A DNA stretch of 64,000 nt, taken from positions 18,950,610 through 19,014,609 of the forward strand of contig JANJXV010000025.1 in assembly GCA_024803745.1 (NCBI GenBank). Reading direction: 5' to 3'. Numbering within the stretch: the first letter of the stretch is position 1; every line of letters begins with the position of its first letter. The notes below the pieces were generated by a model. It was not told where the DNA came from. It saw nothing but the letters and a program-made list of their open reading frames with translations, and ran no database searches. Positions 20,985-32,241 of the stretch are shown here, piece after piece. This DNA comes from Megascapheus bottae (taxonomy: Eukaryota > Chordata > Mammalia > Rodentia > Geomyidae). Both the position numbers and the translations under genes were made by a program.

Positions 20985-21272
20985 AGCCAGTCATGGTGGC
21001 TCACGCCTGTAATCCTAGCTACTCAGGAGGCTGAGATCTGAGGATGTCCGTTCAAAGCCAGCCCAGACACTAAAGTCTGCGAAACTCTTATTTCCAAATA
21101 ATCACTAGAAAAGGGAAAGCGGTGCTGTGGCTCTAGGAGTATGGCAGTAGCCTTGAGCTGAAGAGCTCATGGACAATGCCCAGGCCTGGTGTAGGGCAGT
21201 GTCTTTGAGCTGAAGAGCTCACGGACAGCACCCAGACCCAGAGTTTAAGCCCATGACCCACCCCCCAAAAAA
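20985..21272 (+). repeat. 7SL-Geo SINE with duplicated right end
   Basis: The last part of the Geo half is present twice: 'cttgagctgaagagctcatg' near 21151 and 'tttgagctgaagagctcacg' near 21203, about 50 bp apart. Confidence 0.8.
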
Positions 21273-21351
21273 TTAATTTGAGGTAGTCCCATTTTTCAAT
21301 TGACGCTCCTCTAGGTTTCTGGAGAGAGAAAGAGATAAAAAGAAAAGATTT

Positions 21352-21563
21352 GGGGCCAGGAGTTTGGCTTAGTGGTAGAGTGCTTGCCTAGCATGCATGA
21401 AGACCAAGGTTCAATTCCTTGGTACCGCATATACATAGAAAAAACCAGAAATGGTGCTGTGCTCAAGTGGTAGAGCTCTAGCCTTGAGAAAGCCGAAGGA
21501 CAGTGCTTAGGCCCTGAGTTCATGGCCCAGGACTGGCAAAAACAAAACAAAAAAAAAAAAGAA
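21352..21563 (+). repeat. IDL-Geo SINE in L1
   Basis: Sense full-length copy with an A-rich (AAAAG)-type tail. The preceding 'aaagaaaagatt' and following 'aagaaaagata' suggest the target duplication. Confidence 0.85.
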
Positions 21564-23029
21564 AAGAAAAGATATATCTGTGTCTATAACTTCCACAGTT
21601 TTTTTGACATTTTCCTGTTACAGATTTCAAATTTTAGATCCCACTTTGAGATCTTTGATCCAGGAGTTGGTTTTTGTACAGAATGAGAGATCAAGGTCTA
21701 ATTTTAGTTTCCTACATAGAGAGACCCAGTTTCTCCAGCACCATTTGTTCAAGAGGCTGTCTCTTCTCCCTTGTATGCTTTTAGTTCTTTTGTCAAAAAT
21801 TCTTTCTAGGTCTCCTACACTGCTCCATTGGTCTTCTTCAGGTCTGTTGTGACAGTACTGAGCTGTTTTTGTTGCTTTGGCTCTATGGCATAATTTGAAG
21901 TCTGGTATTGTGATAATACCAGCAGTATTTTTTTTTACTTAGAATTACTTAAGCTATTCAGTGTCTTTTATGCCTCCATATTTATGGATTGAGTTCTCTA
22001 ATCCTATGAGGAATGACATTGGTATTTTGATGGGTATTAAATTGAATCTGTAGATTGCTTTGGCAGTATGGGCCATTTTCATGATATTAATTTGACCAGT
22101 CCTTGATCACAGGAGATGCTACTATCCTCTGATGTTTTCTTCAATTTCTTTTCTCAAAGTATTATACAATTTCTTTGTAGAGGCCTTTCACTCCTTGGTT
22201 AAATTAATACCTAGGTACTTTGTTGTTTTGAAGCTATTACAAATGAAATTATTTACCTAATTTCTTTCTCAACATCTTCATTGTTGGTATATAGGAAAGC
22301 TACTGATTTTGGGGTATTGAATTTTGTATCTGCTACCTTTCCAAAGTATTTCTCAGATCTAGAAGTTTTTGGTGAGCCTTCAGGGTCTATAAAATGCAGG
22401 ATTATATCTTACACAAATCAGGATAATTTTATTTCTTCTTTCCCTTTATGAATCCATTTATTTCTTTATCTTGCCTTAATGCTCTGGCTAGGAATTCTAG
22501 TGCCTTATAGAGTAAGAGTGAGGAGAGTAGGCTTCCTTGCCTCATTCCTGACTAGGGGAAATAAGTTTCATTTTTCCTCATTTATTATACTCTTAGCTCT
22601 AGGTTTGTTATATATAACCTTTATTCAGTTCAAATATGTCCCTTGCACTCATAGCTTCTTCAGAGCTTTTATAATAAAAGGATGCTGTATTTTGGCAAAG
22701 GCCTTTTCTGCAATAACTGAGACAGTTGGTGTGATTTTTGTTTTTGGTTCTGTTATCTGATACGTTATATTTACAGATTTACATATGTTGAGCCATCCTT
22801 ATTTTCAATATGTATAAATTCATGATCAATTTAAATAAAATTTCAAAAATAAGCTCTTTCCTTCAGTTTTAAATATTTAATGAGACATAATATGATAGTT
22901 CATACTGTTTGAATGCTTTGCTGTTTGGTCATTTCTATCTTTAATCTTTAGATTTGGGACTATGACTTGTAAATAGGTTAAAATAATGTAGATTGGTTGA
23001 TACACATATCCTTTGAAGATTTTTTCTAA

Positions 23030-23105
23030 CCAGGCTGGCTTCAAATCATGATCTCAGATCTCAGCCTCCTGAGTAACTAGGATTATAAGTAGTGTTACAC
23101 CTACC
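23030..23105 (-). repeat. 7SL-Geo SINE head fragment
   Basis: Antisense head and part of the middle ('tcagcctcctgagtaactag'). Confidence 0.7.
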
Positions 23106-23107
23106 TA

Positions 23108-23309
23108 TTTTTTTTTTCTGGCCAGTCTTGGGGATTGATCTCATGGCCTGAACACTGTCCCTCAGCTTCTTTTGCTCAAGGCTGTACTCTACCATTTGAG
23201 CCACAGTGCCACTTCCATCTTTTTCTGTTTATGTGGTACTAAGGGAACCAACCCAGGGCTTCATGTATTCCGAGGCAAGTACTCTACCACTAAGCCACAT
23301 TCCCAGCCC
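23108..23309 (-). repeat. IDL-Geo SINE, old subtype
   Basis: Antisense with 'cagcttcttttgctcaaggc'. Duplicated flank 'cacctacctattt' / 'cacctacctatta' at 23098 and 23310 is the target duplication, so it landed in the older head fragment to its left. Confidence 0.8.
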
Positions 23310-23339
23310 ACACCTACCTATTATTTATTTTTATTTCAT

Positions 23340-23390
23340 ATAAATAGAAGTTCTTATACTTTCTTTAGAAGTTCTTATACTTTCCTTACT
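23340..23390 (+). repeat. Short tandem duplication
   Basis: 'agaagttcttatactttc' occurs twice, 24 bp apart. Confidence 0.85.
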
Positions 23391-23769
23391 CAACCAGTGT
23401 AATTGTATTATCACCTGGCAGGTGAGAACCCTGAGAGACGAAGGATCTAGAGTAATGGTTTGAGAACTTGGGTTTGCAATTCTTACTGGCTTCTGGGTGA
23501 GGTCCTTGAATGATCTGTGCTCAGAATCCATAGGGTGATCATGACTGTCTGTAAGCAACATTCTGTTGCCCATGGAGGATATGCCTTTGGGTGATCAAGA
23601 GCCTGGACTGCAGTTCTGCTCCTTTGTTGCTAGGAATGCTGAGAGTAAGCTTCTTGTACTGGGATAAACCAGGACTAGGACTGGAGGCAGGTGGGCAGAC
23701 ATTGCCAATGTCTACTCAAACTATGATACCAAACATCCTGGAGAAACAGGACCGTCAAAGAATGGTGGT
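23391..23769. other. IQCH intron 3, unassigned
   Basis: Nothing recognisable; moderate GC and no splice-bounded open frame that continues IQCH. Confidence 0.4.
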
Positions 23770-24005
23770 AGCTAGGTGCCAGTGGCTCACATCTGTAATC
23801 CGAGCTACTTAGGAGGATGAGATCTGAGGATCTCTGAAGCCAGTTTGGCAGAAAAGTCTATGAGATTCTATATAATTAACTGCAAAGTGTCAGAAGTGAA
23901 GGTGCTGATTAAATGGTAGAGCCTTGAGCAAAAAAGCTTAGGGATAGTGGCCAAGCCATGAGTTCAAGTCCTAGTACTTGTACACACATACACACACACA
24001 CACAC
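23770..24005 (+). repeat. 7SL-Geo SINE with (CA)n tail
   Basis: Sense copy ('gccagtggctcacatctgta' to 'gttcaagtcctagtacttg'). Confidence 0.8.
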
Positions 24006-24334
24006 CATACTGTTAATCTCTCTTGCTCCTGAGAATCAAGCACTCAGTCTTTCAAGGTTTCCCTCTTATCTATGGACACCAGGAAAATGAGAAAACTCTG
24101 TTCCAAGTGACAACTATTCTTGGTCAACCTATAAACAGAGTTCAGAACAGATGAGCAATAACCATTATCCTCCATGTTTCTGTAATGCTTGACATGCAAA
24201 GGACTTCATTCAAACATATGAGATTGATATCTCCTCCTTTTTGTTAGTTTTTTTTAAAAATCTGTTTCCAATCCTTTTGAATGTATTGAGATTTGCTTTA
24301 AAGACAATTGTATGATTTATTTTGCTGACCATTT

Positions 24335-24790
24335 CTTTTAAAGATTTTATTGTCAAGGTGATGTACAGAGGGGTTACAGTTACATATATAAGATAGTGAA
24401 TATATTTCTTCTTGAACATTGTCCCCCTCCACGTTTTCCTCCCATTTACCCCCCAAATTTCCCCAAGTTGTAAAGTTCATTTCCAACATATTGTGTTATG
24501 AGTATCACTGTTGTATTAATTTGTCTTTTGTCCTTTGTCTCACCACCACTTTGTTGTTCCCTTTCCCTTCCCTAATTCACATAAAGGTATATACAATACA
24601 CCTAGTACCAAAATCAAATATAGTGACAACAGGAGATAAACCATAAAGGGAAAAAACAAAAGAAGAAAGAAATAACTTCACATAGTACATTTAAAACAAC
24701 AACCACAAAGAAAAACCTCTTGTTTCCATATCTTGGAGTTCATTTTGCTCAGAATCATTTGATGACATTTCTATGGTAAGCTGAAAGGAA
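24335..24790 (-). mobile_element. L1 3' UTR (antisense)
   Basis: Starts 'attttattgtcaaggtgatg', 'tacagaggggttacagttac', the same L1 tail motif seen at 26215, 38.73 and 61.83 kb, then a C-rich polypyrimidine block (the complement of the L1 purine tract) and 'cttgtttccatatcttggag'. Confidence 0.75.
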
Positions 24791-26017
24791 TGTATTTTCT
24801 CCAGATATTTCTCCCTTTCTTTCAACACTCAGGATCCATATTTTTCCCATCTGTAACATAGTTCTGTCTTACTCCACAGCTGCCTTAAAACCAGGAAGCC
24901 TGATTTTCACCAAACACAGCTTTCCTTTTTAGCAAGTAGTACTCAGAGAAAATCTGGCCATTTTGTCTAGTAGAAACAGACACCAGTAGGTGTACAACGT
25001 GATCCTTGTTGCCAGCAATTATAAGATTTTCCCAGCTGTCATTCTGAAAACAGTGATAAGGATATTATCCAAAGTAGCATATTTTCTCCAAGCAACTCTA
25101 TGTGTTTCAGTATTGTTTTCCAAATAGATTAGTCCCATTTTGGCAATGATTCTTCTTCTGTGGCTCCACATGCCTCTTCTTTTTCCCTTTGCTAGCTCTC
25201 CCAGGTTTTATTACTTGCGACATCTTCTCATACTGTTCTTAATTACCATGCTCTGCTTGTTGACCCTGGGAGGGGGACTTCCATCTGCACCATCAGAACT
25301 GCACAGAAAATCTTCATTGTATGCTCTGGAGTTGGTATTTGTAGGGAGGAAAAAAAAAAACCAGAACAAAGTGAATAATAATGGAAGCTAGGAGGAAAGG
25401 GAGAGATTTCTGTTAAATGTTAAATAGAGATGAGAAGATTCATTGTCACAGATGTTAAATATAGATGAGAAGATTCATTGTCACCAATTTATTGAAGTAC
25501 CTGGAGCCAGTCTAATCTGAATTGTTCCAGTACAGTACACAGAGCCTGGTATGAGTGAATGTAGCTGTATTTTGTGGTTGTGCAGGCAGGCTTAAGAAAA
25601 TATCAACACATAAAGGACACATGGATATTCAGGGTTGTGTTTTTTCAGATTTTTGGGGGTAGATTTGAAACTGGAAAAAAGTAATTTTTAGTCAGAAAGA
25701 TAGAGGAGATAAAAATAAGCTGTTTGCAGATACCACCCAAGAATGGCTAAAATCAAGTAATTGAAAAGAAACTTGATAAGTCAAAGGGCATCAGACTACA
25801 CACAAAAACAGAAGTGGAAATAGTGAGAAAATGAGAGTGGGTGACTAGTAACTAATAAAATATAACTAAAAGACAAAAAGTTTAATGTTACTAGTAAACA
25901 AGTAAAACTCAAATTGAACAAAATATTTCTTCTTTACAAATAAGTAAAACACACCAGTGTTGATGAGTGGGAAATGGATATACTAGTATTTTTTATTTTG
26001 TGTTATTTATTAACATT
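24791..26017. other. IQCH intron 3, unassigned
   Basis: About 1.2 kb with no recognised element except the short duplication at 25417-25486. The first part could be more of the antisense L1 but I cannot show it. Confidence 0.4.
25417..25486 (+). repeat. 35-bp tandem duplication
   Basis: Two copies of a unit containing 'gatgagaagattcattgtca', preceded by 'atgttaaatagA' or 'atgttaaatatA'. One or two mismatches, so fairly recent. Confidence 0.9.
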
Positions 26018-26206
26018 TTTTGCCAGTCTCGGGCCTTGAACTCAGGGCCTGGGAACTGTCCTTGAGCTTTCTCAAGGCTACAGCTCAACCACTTTAGCCA
26101 AAGCATCATTTCTGGCTTTTTTCTATGTATGTGGTACCAAGGAATAAAACGAGGGTCTTTGTGCATGTTAGGCAAGCACTCCACCAGTAGGTTAAACTCC
26201 TGGTCC
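26018..26206 (-). repeat. IDL-Geo SINE
   Basis: Antisense complete dimer ('tgccagtctcgggccttgaa' to 'taaactcctggtcc'). Confidence 0.85.
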
Positions 26207-26400
26207 ATTTATTCACTTTTTAATTGTAAAGGTGATATACAGAGGAGTCACAATTACATGTCAGGACATGCATACATTTCTTTCTTTTTAAAAAATTGTG
26301 CTAAAAATTGTGCTTAAAATTTGCAACTAAATTTTTTTATAAGGTGTCTCATCTCCTCACTTCCCTTACTCCTCCTCTTCATGCACACTTTTATCTGAAA
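26207..26400 (-). mobile_element. L1 3' end fragment
   Basis: 'taattgtaaaggtgatatac' then 'agaggagtcacaattacatg', the L1 tail motif, followed by a pyrimidine-rich block. Confidence 0.65.
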
Positions 26401-26556
26401 AACAAGAACAAGGGCAAGATTTTATAAAGTACCTGTGCCACTTGAAAGCCTTCTGTGCTTTTTCAAGGACATTCATATGCCAGAGTAACCATAAAGTATG
26501 AAGAAGTCATTAACCCTGCTCTAGTGCTCAATTTTGTGTGTGTGTGTGTGGGGGGG

Positions 26557-26779
26557 GTGTCATGGGGCTTCAACTCTGGGTCTGGGTGCTGTCCCTGAGC
26601 TCTTCACCTCAAGGATACCCCCTTACCACTGAGCCACAGCCCCACTTCCTGTTTTTCAGTGACTAATTGGAGATAAGAATCCCTTGGTCTTTAGTGCCCA
26701 CACTGACTTTGAACTGCAATTCTCAGATCTCAGCCTCCTGAGTAGCTATGATTACAAGAGTGAGCCACCGCACCCAGCT
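26557..26779 (-). repeat. 7SL-Geo SINE
   Basis: Antisense copy preceded by a (TG)n(G)n run at 26534-26558. Confidence 0.85.
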
Positions 26780-26984
26780 AATCAAACACTTTTTGTCTCC
26801 AAACAGTTTTGCCAGTTACTTTTGCAGGCTTATTTAGGCCACAGGTGGATTATTCCTTCAAAACAGTCTCATCACTAGTGTGAGCTTTCCTAAAGAAGGA
26901 ATCTATTGTTTTGGAGATGACTTTAACACTTGCATCATTCAAAACTCAAGGTATGGATGGCCTGTGGCATTTTTTTTCTAATTA

Positions 26985-28650
26985 CTTTCTTGTTGTTTTA
27001 GAGGTGTATACAGTCAGGTTGCATTTATATATGTCAGGTAATAAGTACATTTCCTTTCCCATAGAGTCATATATTCCCTCACTCTTGCCCATTCCCTCCA
27101 TCCCATCTCCACACAGGAGTTGTATAATTCACTTTCATCACTGTCCAAGGTCCTCCACTGCTGTACTTTTCACCCCTTCTCTTCTGATTCTTTGTCTTAC
27201 CCATACCCTCCCACAGCGTGTATGTGAGTACACCCTATATAAGGTAAAGAATAGAGTCATCAGGAAAAGAAAACACAAATTAAGAAAAAAAAGTCCTTTG
27301 TTTTCCTATTTTAGAAGTTTATTTCAGTATGTAAATTATTTTATATACATATGAAGAGGCGCTTGACTATTGCACTTCTGTGTTTCTCTCCTAAGGCTAT
27401 CCTCGTTTGCTCTCACTATATGTGAGTAACTAGAATCCTAAATAATTTGTCATATCCCAGTGCGTTTTAGATCTAGCTTCTGCATATCAGGGAAAATATA
27501 TGTTTGTCACTCTAATCTTAGCTTGCCTCACTTAACATGATTTGTTTTAGTTCCATCCATTTCCCTGCAAATGACATTATTTTATCCTTTCTAATGGCTG
27601 TGTAAAACAATTATATATAGGTACCACATTTTCTGGATCCACTCATGTATTGCAAGGCTTCTGGGTTGTTTCCATAGTTTGGCTGCTGTGGATAATGAGG
27701 TAAGAAACATGGATGTGCAGGTGTCTTTAACATGTCCTGGCTCATAATGCTCAGGGTAGATGCCCAGGAGTGGTATGGCTGGCTCAGAAGGAATATCAAT
27801 GTTTAATGTTTGAGGGAACCTCCAGACAGCTTTCTAGAGTTGTACTTATTTACATTCCCACCAGCAGTGAAGTAGCGTTCCTTTTCCCCACATACCTGCC
27901 ATCATTTGTTGTTTGAATTCAAAATGTTGACCAATCTAACTGGGGTAAGATGGAAATCTCAGGGTTGTTTTGATTTGCATTTCCTTTATGACCAGGGATG
28001 ATGAGCATTTCCTCATGTTTCTCTCTTCTGAGAAGTCTCTTAGCTCCCTTGCCCATTTAGTAATTAGTGTATCAAGTTTGGATGGGGTTAGTTTCTTGAA
28101 CTCCTTGTGTATTTTGGATATAAGCCCTTTGTGTGATATATTGCTGGTAAAGATCTTTTCCCAATTGGTTGGCCATATTTCTAGTTTGTACTCTGTGCAG
28201 AAACTTTTTATTTGAATGTAGTTAATCAGGTTTTCCTTCTTTTGTGAGTATAAGTTTGGTTTTTTTTTGTTGTTGTTGTTGTTGTTTTTTGCCAGTCCTG
28301 GGCTTGAGCTCAGGGCCTGAGCACTGTCCTTGGACTTTCTCAAGGCTAGAGCTCTACCACTTGAGCCTCAGCACCACTTCCAGCTTTTTTCTATGTATGT
28401 GGTACCCAGGAATCGAACCCAGGTCTTCATGCATGGTAGGCAAGCACTTTAACCACTAGGCCAAACTCCCGGCCCTGTGAATATAAGTTTTGAAAGTAGT
28501 CCATTATAATCATTTTGATTTCTTGGGTATTTGTCATAATGTTCTTGTGGCATCTCTGATCTTATTGATTTGAATCGCCTCTCTTCTTTTTTTCATCAAT
28601 TTTTCACAAGTGCTCCATCAATCCTTTTGATCTATCATGATTTCTTTAAT
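26985..28650 (-). mobile_element. L1, antisense (3' UTR and ORF2 remnant)
   Basis: 3' UTR at 26985-27540 followed by ORF2-end sequence ('tttggctgctgtggataatg', 'cattcccaccagcagtg', 'tattttggatataagccctt'). After the SINE at 28258-28475 the text jumps to a more internal ORF2 segment (28565-28640), so part of the element is deleted. No intact frame. Confidence 0.8.
28258..28475 (-). mobile_element. IDL-Geo SINE in L1
   Basis: Antisense, bounded by TGTGAGTATAAGTTT (28243-28257) and TGTGAATATAAGTTT (28476-28490), one mismatch. Poly-T end carries (TTG)n. Confidence 0.9.
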
Positions 28651-28655
28651 TGTTC

Positions 28656-28690
28656 TGTGTGTGTGTGTGCGCATGCGTGCGTGCGTGTGT
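28656..28690 (+). repeat. (TG)n with CG steps
   Basis: 35 bp of strict purine/pyrimidine alternation including GCGCATGCGTGCGTGCG, a good Z-DNA candidate. Confidence 0.9.
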
Positions 28691-28876
28691 CAGTTATTGG
28701 GCTTGAACTCTGGGCCTGGGTGCTGTCCTTGAGCTCAGCTTGTCTTCAGCTCAAGGCTACCAACTACCCCTTGAGCCACAGTGCCACTTGCAGTTTTCTG
28801 GTGGTTAATTGGAGATCCTCAGATCTCAGCGTCCTGAGTAGCTAGGATTACACGTGTGAGACACCTTGCCCAGCTC
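28690..28876 (-). repeat. 7SL-Geo SINE with deletion
   Basis: Antisense copy whose middle jumps from 'ttaattggagat' straight to 'cctcagatctcagc'. Confidence 0.8.
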
Positions 28877-28899
28877 TTTAAGGGTTCGTTTGTCCTCCA

Positions 28900-30100
28900 T
28901 CTCTTCTCACTGTCACTGGGGTCTTAAATTGTTGTGACTTTTGGATTTGGTTTGTTTTCTTGTTCATGAATCTTGTAATTTTTCATTGTTATTTACACGT
29001 CTGGGTCAGGGATTGTCAGAGCCTTCCTGAGCTTGGCCTGTTAGCTTGTCCTGGGCTAGTTCATAGTGTTTGGTTTAGCCCACACTGTGTCCCTGGACCA
29101 GCAAAGAGCTTGTGTGCATATTTGTCCCTGGACAAGCTCAGAGGAACTCAGGTCAGGTTTGGGCCTGGGAAGATTGGCTTCAGCCTCCAGGATATGCATG
29201 CACTTTGGAAAGGGTGGCTCCTATGGGTGCAGGAGTTTGTTTTTACTTTGGGTCTGTATTGGTTCTCACGCCTCAGTTGGCCAGCGCATGGCTTCCAGCT
29301 TGAGCATGCACACGTTGTGGCTTAGGATGAGAAGCACTGTTAGTAGCTGGGCACTTAGACCTTCCTGCTGTGGGGGGCCTCTTGTATGTGTTCAGAAGGG
29401 GCTGGATCCCACAGGTGAGTGCACTTTTGTTTGTGTTGTTTTCAGACAGGCCCAGTTTCTGATGCTTTCGTTGTCACTGAAGACTGTTTTTCTACATGCT
29501 CATCATTTTTTGAACATGAAATCTTGAACTGAGCTAACTATTAGATCAATACTGTGCAGGTTTATGTTTATCTGACTAAAAATTAGTGAGTTTCCCTTCC
29601 CCTAGCCAGGGCTGTGATAGATTCAGGGTCCTAGTGCCCACTCAGTATGAGTCCTGGTGGTCTCCTGCTGGAAGCCAGCAGGTGGGATGGGAGGAGTGAA
29701 GAAGGGCTCTGGCCTCTGTCCTCTTCAAGTGTGGTGCCTTTTCTTGGGGCAGGAGGGGTCTGGGCCAAGCTCTGATTCTGGAATTGATTGTGGGCTGTCG
29801 GTGGCACTATGGGAACTCTCTGGGTCTGATTGTTAGGGTGCTTTGCCACTGGTCTCTGTGACTTTCTGCACTGTCTTGATCTGGTGCTGTGGGAGTTTTC
29901 TGCATCTGGATGCTGCAGTCCACTAATTGGTCCTGGAATCCCAGGAAGCCATGGGGCCACTTTCAAAGCTGCTGGCATGGGATGGCAGAGGCATCTTCCT
30001 GATTTTCTGTTCATATGTGTAAAGCTTATGAGTAGTTTCTTCAGACAGGTTTCTGACAACAACTTCCCTTTTTAACTGTAGGTGATTTTATTTCCCCTTT
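28900..30100 (-). mobile_element. Probable L1 5' region (antisense)
   Basis: GC-richer block rich in 'ctggg' and 'cctgg', lying 5' of antisense L1 ORF2 sequence and followed by older L1 text. Position and composition suggest an L1 5' UTR; I did not recognise ORF1. Several open frames here (for example at 29066-29527) have no coding support. Confidence 0.45.
29440..29580 (-). repeat. Direct repeat copy A (pair at 31262)
   Basis: Shares about 135 bp with 31262-31397: 'gaagactgtttttctacatg', 'acatgaaatcttgaactgag' and 'tgactaaaaattag' all recur in order. Confidence 0.85.
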
Positions 30101-30106
30101 ACTTTT

Positions 30107-30316
30107 TTTTTTTTTTTTTTTTTTTTGCCAGTCCTGGGCTTGAGCTCAGGGCCTGAGCACTGTCCTTGGACTTTCTCAAGGCTAGAGCTCTACCACTTGA
30201 GCCTCAGCACCACTTCTGGCTTTTTGCTATGTATGTGGGGTACCGAGGAATCGAACCCGGGTCTTCATGCATGCTAGGCAAGCACTTTAACCACTAGGCC
30301 AAACTCCCGGCCCCCT
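30107..30316 (-). mobile_element. IDL-Geo SINE with target duplication
   Basis: Antisense, flanked by CCCCTTTACTTTT (30094-30106 and 30317-30329). Near-consensus sequence, so a young copy. Confidence 0.92.
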
Positions 30317-30329
30317 CCCCTTTACTTTT

Positions 30330-31260
30330 GAAAGGTAATTCTGGATGTAAACTTACAGGTTGACAAATGTTTTCTTTCTACATCTTAAACATTTCAATCT
30401 ACTCTCTTGCCTGCAGGGTTTTCCTAAAGAAGTCCCATTTAATTTTTAATCTGTTCTTCAGTTGTGGTATTGTATTTTCATATCAAAAATTGGCTTCTTG
30501 GGCTAGGAGTTTGGCCTAGTGGGTAGAGTGCTTACCTAGCATGTACAAAGGCCTGGGTTCGATTCCTCCATACCACATACATAGAAAAAAGCCGGAAGTG
30601 GTGCCGTGGCTCAAGTGGTAGAGCTCTAGCCTTGAGAAAGTCCAAGGACAGTACTTAGGCCCTGAGCTCAAGCCCAGGACTGGCAAAAAAAAATTGGCTT
30701 CTTGAAAGGATTTTTCTTTTTTTTTGGTTTTTCCATAGGTTGACTATGATATGCCTATGTATCCTTTTGTGTGTGTGTGTGTTTATCATGATTGATGGTT
30801 TCTGAGCTTTCTATGATTCTTATGTGTCTCATTAATTTTAGAAAATCTCAGATTTTTCCTTCAAATTACTGCTGCTTTCTGCTTGTCCTCTTTTTTTCTT
30901 GTGTTTTCAGTATGTGTGTGTTACTCCCTTTTTAATTTCTCAGGGGTCTTACATATTCTGCTCTGTTTTGTTTGTTCTTTTACTGTGTTTGCATTTCAGT
31001 GCGGGGAGTTTTGGCCTTGACATTTATTCATGCTCACAGATTCTTCTACTGGCCTTTCCTGATAAGTTGATAAGCACTCTGCTTTTCTCACAAGGCTTTC
31101 CATTTCTACCATTTCCTTTTTGTCTTTCTTACAATGTAAGACTGTATGCTTTCATTACCAATCCATTCTTGTATATCACCTATTTTTTTTCCAGTAGTAG
31201 CCCTCAATATAGTAATATAGCCATTTTAATTTCCTTACCTGGTAATTTTTAAGTAAATCT
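30330..31260 (-). mobile_element. Old L1 5' segment (antisense)
   Basis: Resembles the antisense of the 5' part of old mammalian L1s: 'ctcttgcctgcagggttttc', then after a SINE 'ggttgactatgatatgccta' and 'gatggtttctgagctttcta'. Confidence 0.55.
30501..30689 (+). mobile_element. IDL-Geo SINE with target duplication
   Basis: Sense copy between AAAATTGGCTTCTTG repeats (30486-30500 and 30690-30704). Confidence 0.92.
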
Positions 31261-31261
31261 G

Positions 31262-31397
31262 ATTCTGATACGTTCTTGGTTGCTGGAGACTGTTTCTTCT
31301 TGTTCACCCTTTTTTTTAAAACATGAAATCTTGAACTGAGCTAACTAGACCAATATTGTGAAGATTTACATTTATTTGACTAAAAATTAGGCATTGT
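31262..31397 (-). repeat. Direct repeat copy B (pair at 29440)
   Basis: See 29440-29580. The two copies are 1.8 kb apart in the same orientation. Confidence 0.85.
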
Positions 31398-31996
31398 TTA
31401 CTGTTTACCATAAATACAGAGGTCCCAAAGTTGTTTTACTCAGTTTTTTTAGATTTTGTCTTCTCTGTGGTCTTTAGGCTCCCCTAGAATTTCCTTACTT
31501 AAATACAGCCCGAACCTGCAGATCTTTCAAATGTAATTGTCTATTACATTGGGGCTGTGTAGATGTGATGGTCTAAGGTATCAGGATGTACCTTCCCATG
31601 ACTCTATCTCCATCTTTGTGAATCTTTGTCTTTGTGTTGTCACTCTCATAGCAACTCTCCCATCTTCCATCCAACCTTAAGTGAGAAAAGGAACTGAGGT
31701 TAATAAATTTCCATTCTCATATCAGATTAGACTTTGGTAAAATACTTTCCATTGAGAGCTGACCTTCATTACAGGAAAGCATATTCCTCCTTCTAGAAAC
31801 AAGAGAGAAGACTTCTTTCCTTTGATCTTCATAGAGAACATGGTAGAGCTTTTGGCCTAAGGTTTGCTCCTCCACAGGTTTTAACTCACAAGCAGTCTGC
31901 ACCTAGCATTTTGTCATTCAGACATTAATATCTCTTGCCAAGACTGGAACCAGCAGTAGCTTCTGCTTTTAGGTTTTTGCCTCCTTGAGTTGTAAT
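31398..31996. other. IQCH intron 3, unassigned
   Basis: No confident assignment. A 61-codon minus-strand frame at 31717-31902 lies downstream of the pseudogene tail and shows no known protein. Confidence 0.4.
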
Positions 31997-32160
31997 TCTT
32001 TTTTTTAAACATCAGTTGGTTGTACAAAGATGTTTTATTTAACATTTGTAGACACAATGCATCTTGATCTGAGTCACTTCTTCTCTGCATATACCTTCAT
32101 CCAATTTTCAGGGCAGAATTTTGCCTTGTAACCTTGATTCTTTTATGAGAATCAGAGAGG
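31997..32160 (-). pseudogene. 5'-truncated processed pseudogene (unknown parent)
   Basis: On the minus strand: an open stretch ending NQGYKAKFCPENWMKVYAEK-K-stop (stop at about 32078), a short 3' UTR, an AATAAA signal (about 32034) and, 25 bp later, an A run (complement of 'cttttttttaaa' at 31999). This order of C-terminus, UTR, poly(A) signal and A tail is the mark of an mRNA retrocopy. Upstream of the last 21 residues the frame has stops, so it is dead or truncated. The parent gene was not recognised. Confidence 0.5.
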
Positions 32161-32241
32161 TTTTTTTTTAATTTTTTTTGGTTTTAGTTTGTTTTTACTT
32201 TTTATTATTATAATAAGAGGAGTGACAACATTCACACTCAG

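Larger units (their letters stand above)
20045..22835 (-). mobile_element. L1, antisense, with ORF2 remnant
   Basis: Antisense L1 covering the 3' UTR and the C-terminal part of ORF2, broken by stops and frameshifts: 'ggctattgtgaacaatgcta', 'attcccaccaactgtgtatg', 'ttgatatattttggatatta', 'ttaaattgaatctgtagatt'. Three SINEs interrupt it (20340-20548, 20985-21272, 21352-21563). Sequence before and after each SINE is collinear, so all three postdate it. Inactive. Confidence 0.85.

Noticed and set aside
20045..22835. Active L1 ORF2
   Set aside because: Antisense, many stops, three SINE interruptions, no 5' part.
29066..29527. 153-codon frame as a gene
   Set aside because: GC-rich probable L1 5' region; overlapping open frames in three phases and no homology that I recognise.
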